A DNA stretch of 30,501 bases from an uncultured Bacteroidales bacterium. GTDB taxonomy: Bacteria; Bacteroidota; Bacteroidia; Bacteroidales; UBA932. The notes beneath the pieces were generated by a model, which was not told the DNA's origin, did no database searches, and saw only the letters and a program-made list of their open reading frames with translations. The DNA lies in assembly GCA_934667175.1 (NCBI GenBank), contig CAKULN010000033.1:1-30501 (forward strand). Direction: 5' to 3'. Made by a program: the position numbers and the translations under genes. The first letter of the stretch is position 1; the number at the start of each line of letters is the position of its first letter. Shown here in pieces: positions 23,793 through 30,501 of this stretch.

Positions 23793-24743
23793 TTATAAGT
23801 ATTGTTTGTATGCTGTCTCAAGCTCCTCCTTGACGGCCTGTCTGACTTCGACGGGCTCGATCACTTCCAGCCTGCCGGCGTGGCGGCAGAATTCCAACGT
23901 CAGGTTTCTGTTCGGAATGACACGGATCCTGAATATTCTTCCGCCTCCCTCAGCTTCTCCTTCCTCGACCTGCGACCGGTGGATCGGGAGATCCCTCAAG
24001 TAGCTTGCCTCCTCGTCCGTCACCTTGAAACGGATTGTGACGGGCTTCTGGCCGGCCATGGGGAAATATATTCCATAGCTTTGGCTGAATATCCCGTCCA
24101 CGTCGAAGTCTTTCGGCATCCTGAAAGTCAAATCAGTCATCTGTAGCGACGTGATCCTGTCGAGTCCGTAGACCCTCCACGCACTCATGTCGCTGTTGTC
24201 GGTCTCGGTGCCGTCCTGCTTTTTGGCCCTCTCGTGACAGAATGCCACAAGATACCATCTTTTCTCGTGCTCTTTGACGGCAAGCGGCTGAATGTGAAGT
24301 GTCTCGGTGGTGGATGAACTGTACTTGCCGTAGGAGATCCTCAACTCATTCCCGTCTTCCATCGCCTGCATGATGGCAGTCAGGTGTTTTTGCCCGGAAG
24401 GAATCTCGTCCACACTGACACGCCCCGAGAGTCGCTCTTTCCCGAGCGATAACAGGTTGTTGACAGTGAACGTGTTGATCAGCCAACCAATGCTGTCGTC
24501 GTTGTCCAAAACTTCATCGCTGAAAGGGATATAATAGCGGTTGACCCGCCTGTCGCAGTCGATGTCGACGCCAAAAAGATCATCCACGGCAAGCCTGTGG
24601 TTGTTGAAAGTCCTTCTTGAATATGTCAGGCCGAATCTTTTGGAATACTTTTCGTCAAGTTCCTTGAACGTGAGTCCCCGCCCACCTGCCGCAGTGAGAG
24701 TCTGGATAAGCCATATATATTTCCCGATCAATTCTGAGACCAT
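23793..24743 (-). CDS. WYL-domain transcriptional regulator
   Basis: A 316-residue cytosolic regulator. The N-terminal segment (LIQTLTAAGGRGLTFKELDEKY ... YSRRTFNNHRLAVDDLFGVDI) resembles the helix-turn-helix found ahead of WYL domains. The WYL domain (about residues 130-230) has LRISYGKYSSSTTETLHIQPLAVKEHEKRWYLVAFCHE and WRVYGLDRITSL; a WCX-type C-terminal domain follows (KPVTIRFKVTDEEASYL ... EFCRHAGRLEVIEP). WYL domains sense ligands, in some cases nucleic acids or nucleotides. Bacteroidetes carry many such regulators with unknown ligands. The gene leads a two-gene operon with the peptidase. The ATG at 24743 follows a TAnnTTTG box. The role of the regulator is inferred from context. Confidence 0.9.
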   Translation of the reverse strand: MVSELIGKYIWLIQTLTAAGGRGLTFKELDEKYSKRFGLTYSRRTFNNHRLAVDDLFGVDIDCDRRVNRYYIPFSDEVLDNDDSIGWLINTFTVNNLLSLGKERLSGRVSVDEIPSGQKHLTAIMQAMEDGNELRISYGKYSSSTTETLHIQPLAVKEHEKRWYLVAFCHERAKKQDGTETDNSDMSAWRVYGLDRITSLQMTDLTFRMPKDFDVDGIFSQSYGIYFPMAGQKPVTIRFKVTDEEASYLRDLPIHRSQVEEGEAEGGGRIFRIRVIPNRNLTLEFCRHAGRLEVIEPVEVRQAVKEELETAYKQYL

Positions 24744-24768
24744 TGCGATGTGCTTTCTTTCGGCACAT

Positions 24769-24776
24769 CAAATATA
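24769..24776 (-). promoter_or_regulatory. -7 box of the WYL-peptidase operon
   Basis: The minus strand reads TATATTTG, a perfect TAnnTTTG, 25 bp upstream of the ATG at 24743. No TTTG box is seen at exactly 19 nt. Confidence 0.5.
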
Positions 24777-24871
24777 GCAAACAAATGGCGATTTGACTCT
24801 GATTTTGCTCTTTGTTATGAATTTTTTCACATCTTTTGCACCTGAAAACCCTCATTAAGCAACGCAAGATA

Positions 24872-24902
24872 ATTGATTTTCGGGATTTAGTGAGTAGATT
24901 TG
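24872..24902 (+). promoter_or_regulatory. Promoter of the lipoprotein gene
   Basis: ATTG at 24872-24875, a 19-nt spacer and TAGATTTG at 24895-24902 fit the Bacteroidetes consensus. Transcription would start near 24908, which excludes the upstream in-frame codon at 24836 as a start. Confidence 0.55.
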
Positions 24903-24910
24903 CGGTTGAT

Positions 24911-25363
24911 ATGAAGAAAGTTGGTATGAATAAGATAATGACGCTTGCGCTGTCCTTTCTGGCGGCTCAGGTCTTCGCCTCGTGCATGGTTGATGATACG
25001 GAAAACAAATTATTGAACATTTCAGGCAATGAGCCTGTGGCCAACTATCAGATTACCGGGACGGTAAACGATGAGGACGGAAATCCGGTCACGGGAATCC
25101 GGGTCATCGCCGACTACAGCACTGATGTTATCTACCGCGCTGACACATTGTACACCGACAAGGAAGGACGATTTTCCAAGTTCATGTCAATACCTCGTGT
25201 GGACAAGTTCTTCATGTCATTCACTGACATCGACGGAAGCGCGAATGGCGGTGACTTCGAGTCAGAGTCCAAGGAGGTCAAACCGGTCCGCACGGAGATG
25301 GCGGCCGGGCATTTCGGCGGCTCGTTCATTGTCTCGACGGATGTCGTTCTGAAGAAAAAGTGA
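24911..25363 (+). CDS. Lipoprotein of the radical-SAM-associated type
   Basis: A 150-residue lipoprotein; the signal peptide ends QVFASC (Cys25), followed by MVDDTEN, an acidic stretch that suggests surface export. The body reads NYQITGTVNDEDGNPVTGIRVIADY, then LYTDKEGRFSKF and FTDIDGSANGGDFESESKEV, ending TDVVLKKK. This is a carboxypeptidase-regulatory-like beta-sandwich and resembles the putative lipoproteins of the Bacteroidetes rSAM/lipoprotein system, in which a radical SAM gene usually lies next door. No radical SAM gene is present in this window. An alternative ATG at 24926 would give 145 residues. The function is unknown; the family assignment is from memory of sequence patterns. Confidence 0.7.
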   Translation: MKKVGMNKIMTLALSFLAAQVFASCMVDDTENKLLNISGNEPVANYQITGTVNDEDGNPVTGIRVIADYSTDVIYRADTLYTDKEGRFSKFMSIPRVDKFFMSFTDIDGSANGGDFESESKEVKPVRTEMAAGHFGGSFIVSTDVVLKKK

Positions 25364-25393
25364 ATTGTCTCTTAATATCTCTGCCCCTGCTGT

Positions 25394-25424
25394 TTTGAAA
25401 AGTCAAAACGCATTCTTATCTTAG
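25394..25424 (+). promoter_or_regulatory. Promoter of recG
   Basis: TTTG at 25394-25397 and TATCTTAG at 25417-25424 are separated by 19 nt; the -7 box is one base off consensus and ends 4 bp before the ATG. An inverted repeat, TTTTGA-AAAG-TCAAAA, overlaps the upstream box. Confidence 0.5.
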
Positions 25425-25428
25425 CGGA

Positions 25429-27531
25429 ATGACCAGAAACAAGTTGGACACAGAGGTGCAGTTTCTTCCGGGAGTGGGGCCGAAAAGGGCCTCGCTTCTT
25501 AAATCGGAATTAGGCGTGTCCACGGTCGGCGACCTTCTTCGCATCTATCCGTTCCGCTATATAGACCGCAGCTCAATCCAGAGAATCTCGGACATCCACT
25601 CCACAAGCGCCTATGTGCAGATTCTGGCTCAGGTGGTGTCCTCTCAGGTCAACGGAAAGAAATTGAGTGTCATGGTCAAGGATCAGAGCGGGATGATGGA
25701 AATGGTCTTTTTCCGAGGAATCAAGTACACCTATGATCGCCTGAAGCCAGGGTCGGTTTTCTTGTTTTTTGGCAAGCCGAACCAGTTCAACGGGCGTTTC
25801 AACATGGTGCATCCTGAGATAGACAATCCTCCGTCGGAAGGAACGTCCGGTTTCTCCGGAGTCTTGACAGGGGTTTACAACTCGACCGACAGACTTCGAA
25901 GCGGGGGGGTGACCGGAAAGGTGATGAACCGGCTGATGGCGGAGGCAATCGACCTTGCGATCGGGGACTTGGAGGAAACATTGCCCGAATATATTCTTAG
26001 AGAAAAAGGACTTGTTCCGTTGAGGTTCGCCATCAGGAACGTCCATTTCCCGTCAGACCAGAATGCGCTTGAGAAGGCCAGATACCGTCTCAAATGGGAG
26101 GAACTCTTCCTGTTGCAGCTGTCTTTGCTGAAACAGAAATATGTCCGCAGCCGTTCCGCCGTGGGGATTCCGATGCCGAAGGTCGGCGCGGCGTTCAATG
26201 CCTGTTACGGGGCTTTGCCTTATGATCTTACAGGTGCGCAGAAACGGGTGATCAAGGAGATACGCTCGGACATGATGAGCGGCCATCAGATGAACAGGCT
26301 GCTACAAGGGGATGTGGGGTCAGGCAAGACGATGGTGGCCGTGCTTTCCGCATTGATCGCTGTCGGGAATGGGTATCAGGCTTGCATCATGGCGCCGACC
26401 GAGGTGTTGGCCCAACAGCATTTCGCCAACATTTCCAAGTATCTGGCTCCGACCGGTGTCCGGTCCGAATTGTTGATAGGCTCGACCGGAAAGGCAGCCC
26501 GAAGGCCGATACTGGAGGGGTTGGCTGACGGGTCGGTCGGCATCATCATCGGGACCCATGCCTTGATAGAGGACACAGTGATGTTCAGAAATCTCGGCCT
26601 TGCCATCATTGACGAGCAGCATCGTTTCGGCGTGGAGCAGAGGTCAAAGCTTTGGTCCAAAGGAGCTTCCGGTGTGCCGCCTCACGTCCTTGTCATGACG
26701 GCTACTCCGATTCCGAGGACATTGGCCATGACATTCTACGGAGATCTGGATGTTTCGGTGATCGATGAGATGCCGCCCGGCAGGAAGCCTATCCAGACGA
26801 TGCTGATAGGGGAGGGCAAGCGTCCGCAACTGTACAATTTCATGAAGAAGGAGATAGCGGCGGGACGTCAGGTGTTTGTTGTCTATCCTTTGATATTCGA
26901 AAGTGAAAAGGTTGATTACCAGAACCTTGAGACTGGCTACGAGAACATCGTCTCCAGATTCCCGTTCCCGCCGTACAAAGTTGCCATCGTGCATGGTCGG
27001 CAGACCAGTGAGGAGAAGCGGTTCAACATGGACGCTTTCGCGGCCGGCAGGGCGAATATCCTTGTGTCCACAACCGTGATAGAGGTCGGTGTGGACGTCC
27101 CGAACGCTTCCGTGATGGTGATCGAGAGCGCTGAGAGGTTCGGCCTTGCGCAGCTTCACCAGCTTCGGGGGCGGGTCGGACGCGGATGCGAGAAGTCCTA
27201 CTGCGTTTTGATGCACGGCGACAAGGTCAGCAAGGAGTCCCGCAAGAGACTTGAGCTTATGTGCGCCACGGAGAACGGATTCGACCTTGCCGAGGAGGAC
27301 ATGAAGATGCGTGGCCCCGGGGATCTGGAGGGGACACAGCAGAGCGGGCTTCCGATCGAGCTGAGCATAGCGTCTTTGGCTCACGACGGGGTTTTGCTGG
27401 CGGATGCGAGAAGTTATGCCGAGCATGTGCTGGCGCATGACCAGACTTTGGAACTCCCGGTGAACGAACTTCTTGCCGAGGAACTTCGGAAAGATAAGTA
27501 TAACGTTAAGGATTACAGCAAGATCTCGTAG
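25429..27531 (+). CDS. recG: ATP-dependent DNA helicase RecG
   Basis: A 700-residue helicase that remodels stalled replication forks and Holliday junctions. The N-terminal wedge/OB region starts FLPGVGPKRASLL and contains YPFRYIDRS and VFFRGIKY. The helicase core has Walker A QGDVGSGKTMVA (about residues 297-308), APTEVLAQQH, the DEQH box IIDEQHRFGVEQR (about 394), VMTATPIPRTLAM, VSTTVIEVGVDVPNA and motif VI QLRGRVGRG (about 579). The C terminus has DLAEEDMKMRGPGDLEGTQQSGL, diagnostic of RecG. Full length. The ATG at 25429 agrees with the promoter. It converges on rfbC with only 22 bp between the stops and no clear terminator. Confidence 0.98.
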   Translation: MTRNKLDTEVQFLPGVGPKRASLLKSELGVSTVGDLLRIYPFRYIDRSSIQRISDIHSTSAYVQILAQVVSSQVNGKKLSVMVKDQSGMMEMVFFRGIKYTYDRLKPGSVFLFFGKPNQFNGRFNMVHPEIDNPPSEGTSGFSGVLTGVYNSTDRLRSGGVTGKVMNRLMAEAIDLAIGDLEETLPEYILREKGLVPLRFAIRNVHFPSDQNALEKARYRLKWEELFLLQLSLLKQKYVRSRSAVGIPMPKVGAAFNACYGALPYDLTGAQKRVIKEIRSDMMSGHQMNRLLQGDVGSGKTMVAVLSALIAVGNGYQACIMAPTEVLAQQHFANISKYLAPTGVRSELLIGSTGKAARRPILEGLADGSVGIIIGTHALIEDTVMFRNLGLAIIDEQHRFGVEQRSKLWSKGASGVPPHVLVMTATPIPRTLAMTFYGDLDVSVIDEMPPGRKPIQTMLIGEGKRPQLYNFMKKEIAAGRQVFVVYPLIFESEKVDYQNLETGYENIVSRFPFPPYKVAIVHGRQTSEEKRFNMDAFAAGRANILVSTTVIEVGVDVPNASVMVIESAERFGLAQLHQLRGRVGRGCEKSYCVLMHGDKVSKESRKRLELMCATENGFDLAEEDMKMRGPGDLEGTQQSGLPIELSIASLAHDGVLLADARSYAEHVLAHDQTLELPVNELLAEELRKDKYNVKDYSKIS

Positions 27532-27553
27532 CCGGGTTTGAACGGCTTGACAC

Positions 27554-28108
27554 TTACAGGAAATCTTCCGGCCTAAAGTCTCTCAGTCTCGGATGGCGCT
27601 TGTCTTTTTCCGAGAGGATGATCTTGTCTTCAGGCACTTTCCAGTCAATCGCCAGGTCAGGATCATCCCATGCGATGGCTCCTTCCGCCTCCGGACAATA
27701 GAAATCATCGCATTTATACTGGAAGATCACTTCATCGCTGAGGACACTGAAGCCGTGTGCGAAGCCTTTGGGAATATAGAACTGCCTGTGGTCCTCTTCT
27801 GAAATCTCCACGGCCACATGCTTCCCGAAAGTTTTTGAGCCTGGCCTTAGGTCTACCGCCACATCCAGCACCCTACCCCTGACGACCCTGACCAGTTTGC
27901 CTTGGGAGTGCTCTCCTTTCTGGAAATGCAGTCCTCTGACCACACCGTAGCAGGATTTGCTCTCGTTGTCCTGCACAAAATTCACTGCCCCGACCTTTTT
28001 CTCGAATTCCCTTTGATTGAAGGACTCGAAGAAATAGCCTCTGCTGTCTTGGAATATTCTCGGCTCTATGATGAGAACGCCTTCGATTTCTGTTGGTATG
28101 ATGTTCAT
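27554..28108 (-). CDS. rfbC: dTDP-4-dehydrorhamnose 3,5-epimerase
   Basis: A 184-residue cupin epimerase, third step of dTDP-L-rhamnose synthesis, converting dTDP-4-keto-6-deoxyglucose to dTDP-4-keto-rhamnose. Landmarks: EPRIFQDSRGYFFESF, VQDNESKSCYGVVRGLHFQ with the catalytic His, VRGRVLDVAVDLRPGSKTFGKHV, FYIPKGFAHGFSVLSD and AIAWDDPDLAIDW. Standard length. It is last of the rfbD-rfbA-rfbC run, 52 bp after rfbA. The product would feed surface polysaccharide or O-antigen synthesis. Confidence 0.97.
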   Translation of the reverse strand: MNIIPTEIEGVLIIEPRIFQDSRGYFFESFNQREFEKKVGAVNFVQDNESKSCYGVVRGLHFQKGEHSQGKLVRVVRGRVLDVAVDLRPGSKTFGKHVAVEISEEDHRQFYIPKGFAHGFSVLSDEVIFQYKCDDFYCPEAEGAIAWDDPDLAIDWKVPEDKIILSEKDKRHPRLRDFRPEDFL

Positions 28109-28160
28109 GCTGTCGCCTGCGTTGTTATATTCATAAACATTTTTTCCGTCCGCGGTTGTC

Positions 28161-29036
28161 TTATTCTTCCGCGATCTTGATCAGATACTGTCCGTACTGG
28201 TTCTTGAGCATCGGCTCTGCCAGACCGCGAAGCTTCGATGCGCTTATCCATCCCTTTCTGAAAGCTATTTCCTCAAGGCATGCCACTTTGAGTCCCTGCC
28301 GCTTTTCTATGACCTCAATGTAAGTTGAGGCTTCCGCGAGCGATTCGTGTGTGCCAGTGTCCAGCCATGCGAATCCTCGTCCAAACTTCTGTACCTTAAG
28401 CTTGTCGGCTGACAGGAACTCCTGGTTCACGGTCGTTATCTCCAGCTCGCCTCTGGCGGATGGCTTGATCCTGCCTGCGATCTCCACCACATCATTGGGG
28501 TAGAAGTACAGTCCGGTCACCGCATAGTCGCTCTTTGGCTCGGATGGCTTTTCCTCGATGCTCAGGCAATTGCCGTCGGAGTCAAACTCGGCCACCCCGT
28601 AGCGCTTCGGGTCACTCACCTGATAGCCGAAGACGGTGGCCTTGCCTTCTTCCTCGGCGGTGCGGACGGCCTCTTTGAGCTGCTCGCCGAAACCGGCGCC
28701 TTGGAATATGTTGTCGCCCAGCACCAGACAGGCGCAGTCGGAACCGATGAATTCCTTTCCGATGATAAATGCCTGCGCGAGGCCGTCAGGTGAGGGCTGC
28801 ACGGCATATTCAAATCTCACCCCGAAATCGGTCCCGTCACCCAGAAGCCTTTTGAATCCAGGCAGGTCGGAGGGAGTCGAGATGATGAGTATGTCCCTGA
28901 TACCCGCCATCATCAGTACCGAGATAGGGTAGTAGACCATCGGTTTGTCATAGACAGGCAGCAGCTGCTTGCTGACTCCCTTTGTGATTGGGTATAGACG
29001 TGTGCCGCTTCCACCGGCCAGGACTATTCCTTTCAT
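28161..29036 (-). CDS. rfbA: Glucose-1-phosphate thymidylyltransferase
   Basis: A 291-residue nucleotidyltransferase that makes dTDP-glucose from dTTP and glucose-1-phosphate, the first step of the dTDP-rhamnose pathway. It begins [20 protein letters not shown] with the nucleotide-binding GGSGTRL. Other landmarks are [72 protein letters not shown] and [10 protein letters not shown]. Full length. The start context is CGAATATGAAAGG. It lies 84 bp after rfbD; that gap holds no recognisable gene. Confidence 0.98.
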   Translation of the reverse strand: MKGIVLAGGSGTRLYPITKGVSKQLLPVYDKPMVYYPISVLMMAGIRDILIISTPSDLPGFKRLLGDGTDFGVRFEYAVQPSPDGLAQAFIIGKEFIGSDCACLVLGDNIFQGAGFGEQLKEAVRTAEEEGKATVFGYQVSDPKRYGVAEFDSDGNCLSIEEKPSEPKSDYAVTGLYFYPNDVVEIAGRIKPSARGELEITTVNQEFLSADKLKVQKFGRGFAWLDTGTHESLAEASTYIEVIEKRQGLKVACLEEIAFRKGWISASKLRGLAEPMLKNQYGQYLIKIAEE

Positions 29037-29120
29037 ATTCGTTGATCTTTAGAGTTTAAATTTATGGACTGTCCCATTCTTGGCGGACCATCCTCAATGT
29101 CTTGAAGCAAGTCTTTTGGA

Positions 29121-30020
29121 CTACTGAGGTTTTGGAGGGCAGTCATCGCTCATCCTTTTGATGCAGGATGACAGGGAGTCCCTCCAGTAGGGGATGTTGA
29201 TGCCGAATGTCTCCTTGATTTTGGCCTTGTCAAGCACCGAGAAACGAGGTCGTCTGGCTTTGGAAGGATATTCCTCAGTTCGGCAAGGCCTGATGTCGCA
29301 AACGTTCCCTCCCAATTCGCAGATCGCTTTCGCAAAGTCATACCATGAGATGGCCCCCTCATTGGAGAAATGGTATATTCCGGTCTTGTCAAGTCGGTTG
29401 TCCTCGATGATTCCGCTGATCAGGCCGACCAGATCGTGGGCGTAGGTTGGCGTCCCCACCTGATCGAAAACAACCTTCAGCGAGTCCCGCTCATCTGTCA
29501 GGCGGAGCATCGTCTTGACAAAATTTTTCCCGTATGGTGAATATAACCATGCTGTCCTGATGATGATGTTTCTGCATCCGGATTTCTCGATCTCTTTCTC
29601 TCCTGCCAGTTTGGTGGAGCCGTAGACTCCAAGCGGGTCAGTCGGCCAGTCTTCCATGTATGGCTCCGCCGTGTCCCCATGGAACACGTAGTCCGTCGAG
29701 ATGTGAATGAGGGTCGCGTCCCTTTCCGCGGCTACCTTGGCCAGGTTCCCGGCCGCCGTACAGTTTAGCAACATCGCCATAGACGGCTCATCCTCAGCCT
29801 TGTCCACATTAGTGTAGGCGGCGCAATTGACGATCACGTCGATTTTCTCAGACTCGCATACGATCCTCACCGCATCGATGTCCGTTATATCAAGATTAAG
29901 CGTCTCGACTCCCGGAAGCGAGATGACATCCGAGAATATGTAGTTGTCGCGGCTCCCCGCCGTCACATTTCGAAGCTCCGTACCCAGCTGGCCGTTCGCT
30001 CCTGTCACAAGAATATTCAT
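29121..30020 (-). CDS. rfbD: dTDP-4-dehydrorhamnose reductase
   Basis: A 299-residue short-chain dehydrogenase that performs the last step of dTDP-L-rhamnose synthesis. It has the Rossmann GANGQLG motif (residues 8-14), VNCAAYTNVDKAEDE, ISTDYVFHG, the catalytic YGSTKLAGE (Y-x-x-x-K) and RTAWLYSPYGKNF, then DQVGTPTYAHDL and YHFSNEGAISWYDFA. The start is the ATG at 30020. It is the first gene of the visible rfb run. The 4,6-dehydratase gene rfbB is not in this window, and the 480 bp upstream contain no gene, so rfbB must be elsewhere. Confidence 0.97.
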   Translation of the reverse strand: MNILVTGANGQLGTELRNVTAGSRDNYIFSDVISLPGVETLNLDITDIDAVRIVCESEKIDVIVNCAAYTNVDKAEDEPSMAMLLNCTAAGNLAKVAAERDATLIHISTDYVFHGDTAEPYMEDWPTDPLGVYGSTKLAGEKEIEKSGCRNIIIRTAWLYSPYGKNFVKTMLRLTDERDSLKVVFDQVGTPTYAHDLVGLISGIIEDNRLDKTGIYHFSNEGAISWYDFAKAICELGGNVCDIRPCRTEEYPSKARRPRFSVLDKAKIKETFGINIPYWRDSLSSCIKRMSDDCPPKPQ

Positions 30021-30096
30021 GGCTCAACTTTCGCAAGTAGACAATTACTTGTGTATAAAATTATCGCACGTCCGAAGGTGATTGCCCACCCGCATC

Positions 30097-30210
30097 TTTC
30101 ACGTTACCCTCTCCCTAAATCCCTTCCCTCGGGGGGAGGGATGTGCTTCGCACACCCCTTAGGGCCTTTCACGTTACCCTCTCCCTAAATCCCTCCCCTC
30201 GGGGGAGGGA
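30097..30210. repeat. Two direct copies of a 44/45-bp hairpin-forming repeat
   Basis: TTTCACGTTACCCTCTCCCT ... GGGAGGGA occurs at 30097-30141 and again at 30167-30210, period 70 bp, with a few differences in the C/G run. Each copy contains CCCTCCCC-TC-GGGGGAGGG or close to it, a tight GC hairpin. Between the copies lies GTGC-TTC-GCAC, another small hairpin. Confidence 0.75.
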
Positions 30211-30501
30211 CTTACTTTCACTGCAAGCAGTGAAGAAGAGTGGTGTTTCGCATTTGCGAAACTTGGATATTCAAAATAATTCATACCAACCTGTCATCGA
30301 GACCGGCCTTACCTACAAAATTAATCAGAAATCTTTCGTTAACAAAATTCCGGCGCGTCTTTGCCTTCTTGACTTATTTTGAGGGGCCGCTCTGGATGAA
30401 ACTTTATTGTCTGAGATGAAACTTTTTTTGTCAAAGGCGCCCTTTAACAAACCGAAACCCCCTACATCATCCCATGCGAACGATCCGCGAGCTAGCCGAC
30501 T
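30211..30501. other. Gene-free right end with short palindromes and a direct repeat
   Basis: No convincing gene. TTCACTGC-AA-GCAGTGAA (30217-30234) and GTTTCGCA-TT-TGCGAAAC (30244-30261) are perfect short palindromes with near-zero loops, continuing the hairpin run to the left. GATGAAACTTT occurs twice, at 30395-30405 and 30415-30425, 20 bp apart and each followed by a T-rich stretch. The remaining bases show nothing I can identify. Confidence 0.5.

Noticed and set aside
26644..27438. 264-codon open frame opposite recG
   Set aside because: It is antisense to conserved helicase motifs and has no signal peptide or domain; a coding shadow.
27532..27553. Terminator between recG and rfbC
   Set aside because: Only a 4-bp GCCG/CGGC pairing is seen, without a T-tract.
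30143..30382. 79-codon open frame at the right end
   Set aside because: It is built largely from the hairpin repeats and has no protein-like composition or promoter.

Overview
The window looks like a chromosomal segment of a Bacteroidales-type bacterium. The evidence is a SusC/SusD pair, a BACON-domain lipoprotein, several SPII lipoproteins with acidic residues after the cysteine, Bacteroidetes-type promoters (TAnnTTTG -7 boxes, some with a TTTG/TTG box 19 nt upstream), and starts without Shine-Dalgarno sequences. By eye the GC content is a little over 50%, which suggests a gut or rumen Bacteroidales with moderately high GC. I cannot name a family or species.

Layout. 1-140: tandem copies of a 39-bp palindromic repeat. 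141-2038: an RsmI-like methyltransferase divergent from a secreted alkaline phosphatase. 2145-4395: an unrecognised helical protein, a gene fragment and an AT-richer ATPase with a C-terminal nuclease-like domain (accessory). 4558-9005: pyruvate:ferredoxin oxidoreductase and fabD. 9186-9899: tRNA-Arg(CCG) and a small outer-membrane barrel protein. 10038-21488: the central system (below). 21529-24743: a WYL regulator followed by a lipoprotein S9 peptidase. 24911-25363: a lipoprotein of the radical-SAM-associated type. 25429-27531: recG. 27554-30020: rfbD-rfbA-rfbC for dTDP-rhamnose. 30021-30501: no gene, but repeats and a run of tight hairpins.

The most interesting part is 10038-21488. One tightly spaced minus-strand operon encodes a cytosolic glycerol-3-phosphate dehydrogenase-like enzyme, a periplasmic glycerophosphodiester phosphodiesterase (GDPD), SusC, SusD, a second GDPD that is a lipoprotein fused to a beta-helix-like module, and a BACON lipoprotein carrying a homologous module. 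A divergent DeoR-family regulator sits at the head, next to TGAAAAT/ATTTTCA palindromes. Together they make a PUL-like route built on phosphodiesterases rather than glycoside hydrolases: surface capture and cleavage, SusCD import, periplasmic release of glycerol-3-phosphate, then oxidation to DHAP. Plausible substrates are deacylated phospholipid headgroups or poly(glycerol-phosphate) teichoic acid; the substrate is inference.

A second, unexpected signal runs through the window: GAATAT/ATATTC is strongly over-represented. Glu-Tyr is mostly written GAA-TAT and Ile-Phe mostly ATA-TTC, even where that needs otherwise uncommon codons, with the pyruvate oxidoreductase gene as an exception.
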